Source: JAWOHX01 sp046484975 (GTDB lineage: Bacteria; Bacillota; Clostridia; DUPQ01). From it: 18,465 bases of DNA. Shown here piece after piece: positions 1 to 7,336 of the stretch (position 1 is its first letter; every line of letters starts with the position of its first letter). The DNA lies in contig JAWOHX010000164.1 of NCBI GenBank assembly GCA_046484975.1, positions 1 through 18,465 on the forward strand, read 5' to 3'. The position numbers were made by a program, and so were the translations under genes. The notes below the pieces were generated by a model that was not told the origin of the DNA, did not search any database, and was given only the letters and a program-made list of their open reading frames with translations.

Positions 1-564
1 AAGCTCCAGAGCATTGCAGTCCTGCGCGCCAACATCTTTGAGAAGGTCAAGAACTCCATCGAGGCCGCCATGGGGAAAACCAATGAGAAGGGGGAGGAAC
101 TGGTCATCATCGGGGACAACGCCAACCTGTACATCAACGAGAGCCTGGTGTTTGATTTCGGTTCCGCGGACATCAAGCCCCAGGGGTTTGAACTGCTGCG
201 CCAGCTTTCCGTCGCCTTTGAAACCATCCTGGACGACCCGGAGACACGCACCTACATCGATGCCATCTCCGTGGAAGGCCATACCGACCACATCGGTTCC
301 ACCTCCGCCAACCGGCAGCTGTCCACGGAACGTTCCACCAACGTGCTCAACTACATCATGGGCAGCAACCCGTCCCTGGAGCAGAAGTATGGCAGTTTCT
401 TCGCCGCTTCCGGCTTCTCTGAACTGCGTCCCATAGCCACCAATCTCACAGAGGAAGGCCGGGCCCAGAACAGGAGGATAGAATTCTCCATTAAAATCAA
501 GGATGACAACGTGCAGAAAGTCATCCAGGACTACCTGAACACCACCACAGGACCCGAAAACTAA
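1..564 (+). CDS. OmpA/MotB-type peptidoglycan-binding domain protein, 5' truncated
   Basis: The reading frame is open from base 1, so the start lies outside the window; 187 codons remain. The visible part begins with a helical stretch, followed by an OmpA-like domain. Its signatures are LVFDFGSADIKPQG, then EGHTDHIGSTSANRQLSTER (the GHTD...N..LS..R peptidoglycan-binding core), and near the end AQNRRIEF. Proteins of this class anchor envelope or motor complexes to peptidoglycan; MotB, ZorB and Pal-like proteins share the domain. No membrane segment is visible, but in MotB-like proteins it would be at the missing N-terminus. A TPR-like gene follows 10 bp downstream, which suggests an operon. 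Whether this is a stator subunit such as MotB or ZorB cannot be decided without the upstream gene, where a MotA/TolQ-like partner would be expected. Confidence 0.85.
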   Translation, partial: KLQSIAVLRANIFEKVKNSIEAAMGKTNEKGEELVIIGDNANLYINESLVFDFGSADIKPQGFELLRQLSVAFETILDDPETRTYIDAISVEGHTDHIGSTSANRQLSTERSTNVLNYIMGSNPSLEQKYGSFFAASGFSELRPIATNLTEEGRAQNRRIEFSIKIKDDNVQKVIQDYLNTTTGPEN

Positions 565-574
565 GGAGCAAGAC

Positions 575-1462
575 ATGAGGAAATCCAATTATTGCGATTA
601 TTCATATGAAGCGCTGGGCAATAAGGATTACAAGTCGGCGGCAACGGGCTTCAAAACCTGTCTGGCCGGCCGGAGCCAGGAGGGCAAGTCCCTTGTGGGC
701 CTTGTCACCGTCCTCTCCTGCCAGGGGAAATACCAAAAGGCCATGAAGCTTTTTGAGAAAAACAGGGACAAGCTTGTTTTCCAGTCAGGCATGCGCCATG
801 ACTTCGTCAGGACACTGTCACGACATTTGATTCGTGACTTCACCATGATCCGTACCATTCAAAACGGATATATCTCCTCCATCCGCCTGAACAAAGCCAT
901 GAACAATGTCCTTTTCGCATACATCAGCGACCAAACCCACCTGTACGCCCTTATCCTGCTGGGATACTGGTACATCGTCCTGGGGAAGCGACCCAAGGAT
1001 TCGGACCTGATGCTCCAGAAATGCCTGCACCTTCCCACACTGGATGATGATTTCAGATGGCAGCTGCTGAGTCGAATGTCCATCAGAGAAAAAAAACTGC
1101 TGGAGGACACGGGCATTGCTTCCAGTTTCGATGCTCTCCCTGATGACATCACATCCATGGAATACGTCAATAAGCTGATTCTTTCCTGTCTCCATGGTGG
1201 GGACATGAAGGCCGCGCAGGCCCGCATCGCTGATGCGAGAAGCAAGGACATCAGCCTAAGCAACGAAACCATGTGGACCTATGTGCACCTCAGCGTGGAA
1301 AAGAAAGCCATCGACGACCATGCTGTCCTCCTGTCAAAGGTCCTCATCTCCAACGGTTGGGTCACCCCGGAAACAGCCCAGGTCATACGCCATGCCCGGG
1401 ACCAGGGAAGCCGCTACAACATCGAGAGGGAAACGGAGATTCTGGAATTTTTCGGTATTTGA
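575..1462 (+). CDS. TPR-like protein of unknown function
   Basis: A 295-residue protein I do not recognise as a named family. The first ~60 residues look like tetratricopeptide-type helix pairs (ALGNKDYKSAATGFKTCL followed by LSCQGKYQKAMKLFEKN), and the rest also appears helical. There is no signal peptide and no clear membrane segment, although a hydrophobic patch (LYALILLGYWYIVLG) occurs near residues 120-140. The start is supported by AAGGAG at 563-568, six bases before the ATG, overlapping the stop of the preceding OmpA-domain gene. The tight spacing suggests the two proteins work together, perhaps with this one as a cytoplasmic adaptor or effector; that is inference. A terminator hairpin lies 10 bp after its stop, so it is the last gene of its operon. 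Confidence 0.75.
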   Translation: MRKSNYCDYSYEALGNKDYKSAATGFKTCLAGRSQEGKSLVGLVTVLSCQGKYQKAMKLFEKNRDKLVFQSGMRHDFVRTLSRHLIRDFTMIRTIQNGYISSIRLNKAMNNVLFAYISDQTHLYALILLGYWYIVLGKRPKDSDLMLQKCLHLPTLDDDFRWQLLSRMSIREKKLLEDTGIASSFDALPDDITSMEYVNKLILSCLHGGDMKAAQARIADARSKDISLSNETMWTYVHLSVEKKAIDDHAVLLSKVLISNGWVTPETAQVIRHARDQGSRYNIERETEILEFFGI

Positions 1463-1472
1463 TATATGCGGT

Positions 1473-1512
1473 AAAAAAAAGACACCATTCGACTTCAGAT
1501 GGTGTCTTTTTT
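1473..1512. terminator. Bidirectional intrinsic terminator between convergent operons
   Basis: GACACCAT (1481-1488) pairs perfectly with ATGGTGTC (1499-1506) around a 10-base loop. It is flanked by a run of eight A on the left (1473-1480) and six T on the right (1507-1512). The symmetric A/T flanks let it act on both strands: after the TPR-like gene on + and after the ECF S-component gene on -. Confidence 0.9.
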
Positions 1513-1525
1513 CATATTTCTATGT

Positions 1526-2038
1526 TCAGGCCCGCACTTTGCTTCGCAGGGCTATGGACAAAATGGCACCCAGGGTTCCGTTCGCCGCCGCCTGGACTCC
1601 GTTGAACGGCAGTTCCGCAATGGCAAAGGCCATGCCGAAGGTCTTGTCGAACAAGGGAAGGATAAGCCATTCGCTTGCAAAATACCCGGCAACCATGACG
1701 GTTACGCCAATGACAGCCGCAAGGATGATGCGTTTCACGGATTTTCTGTCAGCTATTTTTCCCACGATGTATCCTTCCAGTCCCTTGACCACAAAGGTGA
1801 AAGGGGCAAAAATGATGCCGCCGGGATAAAGCAGATCCGCCAGGGCGCTGCCAAAGGCGCCTGCAAACATGGCGCTTTTGCTGCCCAGCATCACCGCACA
1901 TACAATAATGACGCTGTCCCCCAGATTGATGTATCCGGGAGGAATCGGACCCGGAAAAGACAGGAATCTGGTCGCCAGAAAGACCAGTGCCATGAACATG
2001 GCCGTCAACGTGATGGTGCGCGTGTTGTTTTTCTCCAT
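1526..2038 (-). CDS. ECF transporter S component, probable corrinoid-related substrate (CblT-like)
   Basis: A 170-residue hydrophobic protein with about five or six membrane segments. It has the layout of small ECF-transporter substrate-binding (S) components: N-terminal TLTAMFMALVFLATR, then GYINLGDSVIIVCAVMLG and the small-residue helix AGAFGSALADLLYPGG. S components capture a vitamin or precursor and borrow a shared EcfA/A'/T module, which is absent here and would have to be encoded elsewhere. It is the last gene after cobU-cobS-cobC, 11 bp behind cobC, so the substrate is probably a B12 precursor such as alpha-ribazole, as proposed for CblT; this is inference from context. I chose the ATG at 2038 because AAGGAG lies seven bases upstream; a TTG further upstream (2053) is unlikely, since it overlaps that ribosome binding site. 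Confidence 0.8.
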   Translation of the reverse strand: MEKNNTRTITLTAMFMALVFLATRFLSFPGPIPPGYINLGDSVIIVCAVMLGSKSAMFAGAFGSALADLLYPGGIIFAPFTFVVKGLEGYIVGKIADRKSVKRIILAAVIGVTVMVAGYFASEWLILPLFDKTFGMAFAIAELPFNGVQAAANGTLGAILSIALRSKVRA

Positions 2039-2049
2039 TTCATACTCCT

Positions 2050-2625
2050 TCAAATTTCCAGATATGCGTATCCTTCGTCGTTCACCGTTATTTTCGCCAT
2101 TCTACCATGTCCCAGACGAAAACGCCACATGTCTTTTTCCTGGAAATGCAACATTTCCACCAGCAATGAACGGATGCACCCAAGGTGGCTCATCACCAGC
2201 AGGTTCCCGGGCAGGTTCCCGACTGCCTCAAGGTAAGCCCTGACCCGTTCATGGCAATCCCAGGCGCTCTCCCCTTCCGGCATCCGGTAGCCAAACCAGT
2301 CCTTTTCCCATAGAGCCAGCTCCCGGGGATAATCCCGCAGGATTTCCCCGTAGGTCTTGTTCTCGAAAACCCCGAAGCTTCGTTCCCGGACGAGGGGCTG
2401 GACAACGGGTTCCATTCCCAGCGATGCGCCCAGGATCATCGCCGACTCCATGGCCCTCTTCATGGGGCTTGTGTGGATGGTGTGGATTGTTGTTCCTTCC
2501 AGACACACAGCCAGGTCCCTGACTTGTGTTTTTCCTTCCTCGCACAACGGGTAATCATGGCTTCCATAGTATAGGTTTCCGGCGGCATCGGTTTTCCCGT
2601 GCCTGACCAGGTATATCTCTTTCAT
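2050..2625 (-). CDS. cobC: Histidine phosphatase, probable alpha-ribazole-5'-phosphate phosphatase
   Basis: A 191-residue member of the histidine phosphatase superfamily. It opens with MKEIYLVRHGKTD, whose RHG motif (residues 8-10) holds the phospho-accepting histidine. It continues with the SPMKRAMESA arginine, the ERSFGVFENKTYGE acidic segment and the second catalytic histidine in VMSHLGCIRSLL. The superfamily is broad and includes phosphoglycerate mutases, but position directly after cobS and cobU points to CobC, which removes the 5' phosphate in nucleotide-loop assembly of cobalamin. The ATG at 2625 is one base after the cobS stop (TGA-G-ATG) with a G-rich Shine-Dalgarno inside the cobS end, implying translational coupling. 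An open extension upstream lies inside cobS and is not needed. Confidence 0.85.
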   Translation of the reverse strand: MKEIYLVRHGKTDAAGNLYYGSHDYPLCEEGKTQVRDLAVCLEGTTIHTIHTSPMKRAMESAMILGASLGMEPVVQPLVRERSFGVFENKTYGEILRDYPRELALWEKDWFGYRMPEGESAWDCHERVRAYLEAVGNLPGNLLVMSHLGCIRSLLVEMLHFQEKDMWRFRLGHGRMAKITVNDEGYAYLEI

Positions 2626-2626
2626 C

Positions 2627-3367
2627 TCAGACCCCCGCCAGGAAAAAGGCGGCCAGCAGGAACAGCACCTGGTTGAGTTCCGCCGTCGCGCCAAGGATAT
2701 CCCCTGTCGCCCCCCTGACCTTGCGGGTCAGCGCCAGGGTCAGCAGCCATGCAGTGACAACGGATATGAAAGCCAGGACAATCCCCTTGAGACTGAAGAA
2801 CACATAGAATGAGAGGAAAACCAGGGTGATTCCGATGAACAGCTCCTTGATGCCGCAATGGTCGATGAAATGCTTTCCCAGGCCCTGTTCCCTGGCATAA
2901 CGGGATATGGCGGCGCACACCAGCGCACCCGTTTTCCCCGCCACAGGCATCAGCAACAAGGCCAATGCATGGATTTCCGGCAGGAGGACCACATAAAAAA
3001 GCAAAAGCAGGATGACGGATACCGCGCCATGGGTGCCAATCCGGCTGTCCTTCATGATCTCCAGGGTCCTTTCCCTGTCTTTGCCTGCAAGGAGCCCGTC
3101 AAAGGTGTCCGCCAACCCATCGATGTGGAGTCCCCCCGTGATTGCCACATACAGCAGCACAGTGAGAACGGCACTGATCATGGGTGGGAAAACCAGTCCT
3201 GCCAGCGTGTATCCTCCATACAGGACCCCCCCGATGAACAGTCCGACCAGGGGGGACAGGGCAAGTCCTTTCCCGAAATCCTCGTTCCCGCAGGACAATG
3301 CAACAGGAATGGGGATCCTGGTGAAAAACTGAAACATCAGAACCAGTCTCTTGAAAAACGTCTTCAT
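2627..3367 (-). CDS. cobS: Adenosylcobinamide-GDP ribazoletransferase (cobalamin synthase)
   Basis: A 246-residue integral membrane protein that joins adenosylcobinamide-GDP to alpha-ribazole (or its phosphate), the joining step of the lower (nucleotide) loop. The family signature is clear: the N-terminal FQFFTRIPIP, then TGGLHIDGLADTFDGLLAG with its acidic residues, followed by SRIGTHGA. Several hydrophobic helices follow, and the length matches the family. It begins one base after the cobU stop and ends one base before the cobC start, so the three genes are almost certainly co-translated. No cobT (the DMB phosphoribosyltransferase) is seen in the window, which fits either a cobT elsewhere or salvage of alpha-ribazole by the ECF S component nearby. 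Confidence 0.96.
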   Translation of the reverse strand: MKTFFKRLVLMFQFFTRIPIPVALSCGNEDFGKGLALSPLVGLFIGGVLYGGYTLAGLVFPPMISAVLTVLLYVAITGGLHIDGLADTFDGLLAGKDRERTLEIMKDSRIGTHGAVSVILLLLFYVVLLPEIHALALLLMPVAGKTGALVCAAISRYAREQGLGKHFIDHCGIKELFIGITLVFLSFYVFFSLKGIVLAFISVVTAWLLTLALTRKVRGATGDILGATAELNQVLFLLAAFFLAGV

Positions 3368-3368
3368 C

Positions 3369-3926
3369 TCATTTGATCCTTATCGGCAGGGAAGACACCA
3401 TCAGGTATGCTTCCTTGCTGGCCCCGGCCAACATCTGGTTTGCCCTTCCCGCCACGTCCCTGTATAGCCTCGTGGAGGCCTGCCCGGGAACAATCCCCAT
3501 GCCAATCTCATTTGTGACCACGATGACGGTCTTGTCCGTTTCTTCCGCATATTGGACAATCTGTGTGATTTCCTCTTCCACCCTCTTTTCAAATGCCAAG
3601 ACCTGTTCCTCCCGCATGTCGTCCCAGTCCGGGATGATGTCGAACATGAGGTTGCACACCATGAGGGTGATGCAGTCGATGAGCACTGTCCCCGCCAAAA
3701 CCCCGGCTTCTTGGATCAGACCAGGGATTCCAGAATACCCTTCCACCGTGACGAAGGCATCGCTTCTCTGCTTTTGGTGCATCCTGATCCGCTCCCGCAT
3801 TTCCTCGTCAATGGGTTTTGCGGTGGCGACATAGATGATCCTGTCCGAACCTGATGCAGCCATTTTTTCCGCAAAGGTACTTTTTCCGCTTCTTGCACCG
3901 CCGGTGATGAATATGAGCTTACCCAT
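3369..3926 (-). CDS. cobU: Adenosylcobinamide kinase / adenosylcobinamide-phosphate guanylyltransferase
   Basis: A 185-residue bifunctional enzyme that phosphorylates adenosylcobinamide and then transfers GMP to give adenosylcobinamide-GDP, the substrate of CobS. The P-loop is GGARSGKS (residues 9-16). The segment RIRMHQKQR contains His50, equivalent to the guanylylated histidine of CobU, and VVTNEIGMGIVP is the conserved central motif. The C-terminal half ends in ASTRLYRDVAGRANQMLA, also typical. Its start overlaps the end of the pyroglutamyl peptidase gene by 8 bp. This is the entry enzyme for salvage of incomplete corrinoids; no genes for building the corrin ring are seen nearby. Confidence 0.96.
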   Translation of the reverse strand: MGKLIFITGGARSGKSTFAEKMAASGSDRIIYVATAKPIDEEMRERIRMHQKQRSDAFVTVEGYSGIPGLIQEAGVLAGTVLIDCITLMVCNLMFDIIPDWDDMREEQVLAFEKRVEEEITQIVQYAEETDKTVIVVTNEIGMGIVPGQASTRLYRDVAGRANQMLAGASKEAYLMVSSLPIRIK

Positions 3927-4515
3927 GGCCGCCTCCCAGATAATGGATGATTTTTCTTAGGATCCGGGTCTGGTCCTCCAGGGGAATGCAGCCTTTGTCG
4001 CCGGAACATTCGCTGTGGGGCAGATGGACAAATCCTCCCTGTACCGCCTGGCATCTTTCATGGATATGGTGCATCAGGCGGTAAAAAATGTCGTTGCATA
4101 CGAAGGTTCCCGCGGAATAGGTGATTTTCACAGGCTCCCCGTGCATGGCCTCCATCATATCCTCCAGAGGCAGGTTGGAGAAATAGCATTCCCTGGACCC
4201 AGGGATGATGGTCGAATGCAGGATGGTATTCCCTGCGTTGTCGGCTGTTTCAGAGCTGTTGATGTTCAGGGCCGCCTTTTCCAGGGAAAGATGCCCCCGG
4301 CCCGCGGCAAGACCCAGGCATAGAACATACTCAGGCCTGGTCGATTCCATCAAGTCCTTCAGTTCCAGGAAAGCCGTCCCGTATTCCACGGGAAGGATTT
4401 TTTTAACGATTCGAAGATTCCCTTCGGTTTCAGCGATTGTGGCAAGGATGTCTCCGGAGGGGTTGCAGGTCATGCCCCCGAAAGGCTGGAACCCAGTCAG
4501 CACGAGTTTTTTCAT
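3919..4515 (-). CDS. pcp: Pyroglutamyl-peptidase I (peptidase family C15)
   Basis: A 198-residue cytoplasmic cysteine peptidase that removes N-terminal pyroglutamate from peptides. The N-terminus LTGFQPFGGMTCNPSG is the family hallmark. The catalytic triad can be placed: Glu79 in GHLSLEKAALNI, Cys140 in SAGTFVCND and His164 in GGFVHLPHS, at the expected spacing, and the length is near the usual ~200-215. It overlaps the upstream oxidoreductase gene by four bases (ATGA) and the downstream cobU by eight, so it is embedded in the operon between a sugar-type module and B12 salvage. I know of no link between pyroglutamyl peptidase and cobalamin; it may simply share regulation. Confidence 0.93.
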   Translation of the reverse strand: MKKLVLTGFQPFGGMTCNPSGDILATIAETEGNLRIVKKILPVEYGTAFLELKDLMESTRPEYVLCLGLAAGRGHLSLEKAALNINSSETADNAGNTILHSTIIPGSRECYFSNLPLEDMMEAMHGEPVKITYSAGTFVCNDIFYRLMHHIHERCQAVQGGFVHLPHSECSGDKGCIPLEDQTRILRKIIHYLGGGHG

Positions 4516-5528
4516 AGGTCGATCCTTTTCCCGGAGGCAGAGGATTCATAAATGGCGCAGATGAGTACCACCGGCCGCTTTCCTTCATGTTGGTCCACAT
4601 AGGGCCTCCTGTCCTCCCGGACAGCATCCACCAAGTCCTGGATCTGCATGACATGACCTTCCGCGCTGAAGGCCATGGGGTCGCTGTGGGCACCGCTTAT
4701 CACGTCCTCCCCCTGTGGCCTTTCCAAGCCTTCCACATCCCAGGTCTCGATGTTGCCTTCCCTGAGGACGACACTGCCCCTGTCCCCGTTGATTTCCAGT
4801 CTCCTGGGATAACCTGGATACACGGAAGTGGTGCCCTGGATGACGCCTATGGCTCCGTTCCTGAACTCCAACACAGCTGACGCCGTGTCCTCCACCTCGA
4901 TGTCCCTGGCCAGGGTGCGTGCATATCCGAAGACGGATTTCACATCCCCCATGATATACAGCAGCATGTCCACCCCGTGGATCCCCTGGTTCATGAGAGC
5001 ACCGCCCCCATCCATCCTCCAGGTCCCTTTCCAGCTGCTGCTTTTATAATATTCCGGGTCGCGGTTGTATTTCATGTAGATGTCAGCGGTGACGATCTTT
5101 CCGAGGAATCCCTCCTCCACCGCTTTCTTCACTGCACGGACATTCTGTTTGAAACGGTTCTGGCTGATGACTTCCAGCTTCACCTTGTACTGCCCACAGG
5201 CCTGGATGATCTCGTCGCATTCGCAGGGAGTGAGTGCCATGGGTTTTTCCACCACGATGTGCTTGCCCGCCCGTGCCGCCTTCAGGCAGATTTCCTTGTG
5301 CAGGCCACTTGGGGTGCAGATGGATACGGCATGCACCGAAGGATTCTCCAGCATCTCCTCAACGGTCCCGTAGTCCAAAATACCATATTTCAAGGCAAAG
5401 GTTTCCCTGCTTTTCCCGTTCACGTCGGTGCAGGCCACAAGGGTCGCCCCCTTGACCCGTTGCAGGGCGTCCCCATGCCAGCCGGCGATGGCCCCGCACC
5501 CGATGATCCCAAAACCCAGTCCCTCCAT
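4512..5528 (-). CDS. Gfo/Idh/MocA family NAD(P)-dependent oxidoreductase
   Basis: A 338-residue enzyme of the glucose-fructose oxidoreductase / inositol dehydrogenase type, which oxidises or reduces a ring hydroxyl on a sugar or cyclitol. The Rossmann nucleotide-binding loop is FGIIGCGAIAGWHG (residues 6-19). The Glu-Lys-Pro motif is at residues 94-96 in VVEKPMALT. The catalytic segment GGGALMNQGIHGVD (174-187) carries His184. The C-terminal half is the beta-sheet domain that binds substrate. The specific substrate cannot be read from sequence. The gene lies 12 bp after the amidohydrolase gene and overlaps pcp by four bases. The pairing with an amidohydrolase and an AraC regulator suggests a catabolic step for an unusual carbohydrate or cyclitol. 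Confidence 0.92.
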   Translation of the reverse strand: MEGLGFGIIGCGAIAGWHGDALQRVKGATLVACTDVNGKSRETFALKYGILDYGTVEEMLENPSVHAVSICTPSGLHKEICLKAARAGKHIVVEKPMALTPCECDEIIQACGQYKVKLEVISQNRFKQNVRAVKKAVEEGFLGKIVTADIYMKYNRDPEYYKSSSWKGTWRMDGGGALMNQGIHGVDMLLYIMGDVKSVFGYARTLARDIEVEDTASAVLEFRNGAIGVIQGTTSVYPGYPRRLEINGDRGSVVLREGNIETWDVEGLERPQGEDVISGAHSDPMAFSAEGHVMQIQDLVDAVREDRRPYVDQHEGKRPVVLICAIYESSASGKRIDL

Positions 5529-5540
5529 GTTTCCTCCTTG

Positions 5541-6404
5541 TCAATCCAGCGGTACGAGCTTCAATGCATTCTTGTAATACAGCTTGTCCAGGATTCCCCG
5601 GTCAAGGCCCATGGAATCAATGAGCTTCCTGTGGGCGTCATCGAAATAGTCCCGGGCATACAGGATCCTGTCCTGGTATGTCGTGACAAACCCCCGGGCA
5701 TGGTCCAGGTCCCTCTCCAGGGAGTTTCTTCCGGAACCTGCCGACAAGTCGCAGTAGAGGTTTTCATATTTCTCCAGCATCCCGATGATTCGCCCTCCCG
5801 GTTTCACTTCCCCGGTGGGATAGGGCACCTTGTCATACTGGTCGTCACCGGATATATGGGCCCAGAAACCCGGGGCATGTCCCAGAAAGATGGTTTCCGG
5901 GCAAGCCTTCACCGCCCTTTCAAAGGCATCGATCCCCCCGCCGTACCAGAAATTGGGCCAGGGATGGTTTTCACTGGAATTGAACTCATAATCCAGGTGG
6001 ACCGTCACCGGAAGGCCCAGTTCGCCACAGGCCCTGAACATACGGATGGCATCGGGATTGTCATACATCATGCGCAGCTTCAACTCCCCGCAGAGCTTCA
6101 CGCCATATATGGATGCCGCCGCCCTGAGCTTCATGACAGCATCCGGGTCCCTGGGGTCCGGGCAGTATCCCAGCACAAACCGGTCCGGATGCTTTTCCTT
6201 GTAGAAAAGGGCCCGTTCAAATGGGATGGGTCCATTCCCGTACATGACCGCGTGGGCCCAACCGTTCTTGCAATCGTACTCTCCCTTCGGGCAGATCCAT
6301 GTCAAAAGCCAGCAGACATCAATCTGGTTTTCATCCATGTTCCGGATGAATTTATCCACGTCATGACCATGCCAGTCCGGGTGGTTATGCGCGTCTATAA
6401 TCAT
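5541..6404 (-). CDS. Metal-dependent amidohydrolase (amidohydrolase-2 type)
   Basis: A 287-residue TIM-barrel hydrolase. The N-terminal MIIDAHNH supplies the metal-binding His-x-His pair (His6, His8). Further conserved elements are YGVKLCGEL, VTVHLDYEF (a strand-end histidine), FLGHAPGFWAH and, near the C-terminus, ILYARDYFDD, where the Asp occupies the place of the usual catalytic aspartate. This subclass includes lactonases and decarboxylases acting on sugar acids and aromatic acids; the exact reaction is unknown. The start at 6404 is chosen because GGAGGG is correctly spaced before it; a TTG seven codons upstream (6425) would overlap the AraC stop. With the neighbouring Gfo/Idh enzyme, an oxidation-then-lactone-hydrolysis pair is plausible, which is inference. 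Confidence 0.88.
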   Translation of the reverse strand: MIIDAHNHPDWHGHDVDKFIRNMDENQIDVCWLLTWICPKGEYDCKNGWAHAVMYGNGPIPFERALFYKEKHPDRFVLGYCPDPRDPDAVMKLRAAASIYGVKLCGELKLRMMYDNPDAIRMFRACGELGLPVTVHLDYEFNSSENHPWPNFWYGGGIDAFERAVKACPETIFLGHAPGFWAHISGDDQYDKVPYPTGEVKPGGRIIGMLEKYENLYCDLSAGSGRNSLERDLDHARGFVTTYQDRILYARDYFDDAHRKLIDSMGLDRGILDKLYYKNALKLVPLD

Positions 6405-6421
6405 GTGCGTCCCTCCGAAAA

Positions 6422-7333
6422 TCAATTTTTTTTCTTTCTCACCTTCATGGGGGTGAGTCCCGTTTCCGTCTTGAATATCCGGTTGAAATGGTTGACATTA
6501 TTGTAACCCACTTCAAAACAGATGTCCACCACCATCAGGTCATGCCTGGTCCTGAGAAGCTCCACTGCTTTGGCAATCCGCAGGCTGTTGACATATTCGG
6601 TGAAGGTCTTGTTGGTCATGTGCTTGAAGAGATACCCGAAATATGATTTGGACAACAAGGACACCCGCACCACATCATCCAGGCTGATGTCCTTGTCATA
6701 GTTGCCATGGATATATTCCAGGGCCCGGAGCAGACAATCCTTGTGCCTGAGAAAGACATGGCCTCCCTCCCCTTGCGTGGATTTTTCCGGATATCTCCTG
6801 GAAACAAAAATGAGGAGCTTCAGGGTCAGGGCCTTGATGACCAGTTCAAAATTATGCTGTCTCAGCCGGTATTCCCGGATGATCTCATTGAAGATGTTCT
6901 CAATCTCCATCTGGTCGCCCCCGGAGATGTTGAGCCTGGGCTTCATCTTGTTTTCCGCCACCAGGAAGGGTTCCAGACAGGCGAAATCCATAAATCCGGT
7001 GTCCTGGTATCCCGAGGAGAATTTCTCATTGATGAATTCAGGGATGAACTCGTATTCGATGATCTCCACTTCCTTGTCCTGGATGAAATAGTGGGGAACA
7101 TAGGGAGGCATGATGAAAATGTCCCCCTTGAATATCTCAAACCTGTTCTCATTGATGACATGGGTGGCGGAACCCTTGGTGACATAGATGATCTGCACGA
7201 ACTCATGGCGGTGTTTCTCCGGGTTCAGCTGGTTCCTCCTGGCAATGAAAAAAGGCAGGTCGTTCTTATTGTCGGCGATCCGGACGATGGGGCTCCCCTT
7301 GTATTCCTCTCTGTTCAAAATACTGTAATCCAT
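6422..7333 (-). CDS. AraC-family transcriptional regulator with cupin sensor domain
   Basis: A 303-residue regulator. Residues ~25-95 form a cupin sensor domain (HRHEFVQIIYVTKG and GDIFIMPPYVPH, typical of sugar-responsive AraC proteins). The C-terminal ~100 residues hold two helix-turn-helix units: ISLDDVVRVSLLSKSYFGYLF (~217-237) and MVVDICFEVGYNNVNHFNRIF (~267-287), ending in the family motif TGLTPMKVR. The gene lies 3 bp after the glycosyltransferase gene, with only a weak A-rich ribosome binding site inside that gene's end, and 17 bp before the amidohydrolase gene. It probably controls this operon, perhaps by binding in the divergent region 8501-8698, in response to a carbohydrate handled by the two enzymes downstream. 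Confidence 0.93.
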   Translation of the reverse strand: MDYSILNREEYKGSPIVRIADNKNDLPFFIARRNQLNPEKHRHEFVQIIYVTKGSATHVINENRFEIFKGDIFIMPPYVPHYFIQDKEVEIIEYEFIPEFINEKFSSGYQDTGFMDFACLEPFLVAENKMKPRLNISGGDQMEIENIFNEIIREYRLRQHNFELVIKALTLKLLIFVSRRYPEKSTQGEGGHVFLRHKDCLLRALEYIHGNYDKDISLDDVVRVSLLSKSYFGYLFKHMTNKTFTEYVNSLRIAKAVELLRTRHDLMVVDICFEVGYNNVNHFNRIFKTETGLTPMKVRKKKN

Positions 7334-7336
7334 TGC

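Noticed and set aside
4977..6506. A 509-codon open frame on the + strand
   Set aside because: It lies opposite the Gfo/Idh and amidohydrolase genes, has no recognisable domain or ribosome binding site, and is explained by GC-rich codon use of the genes on the other strand.
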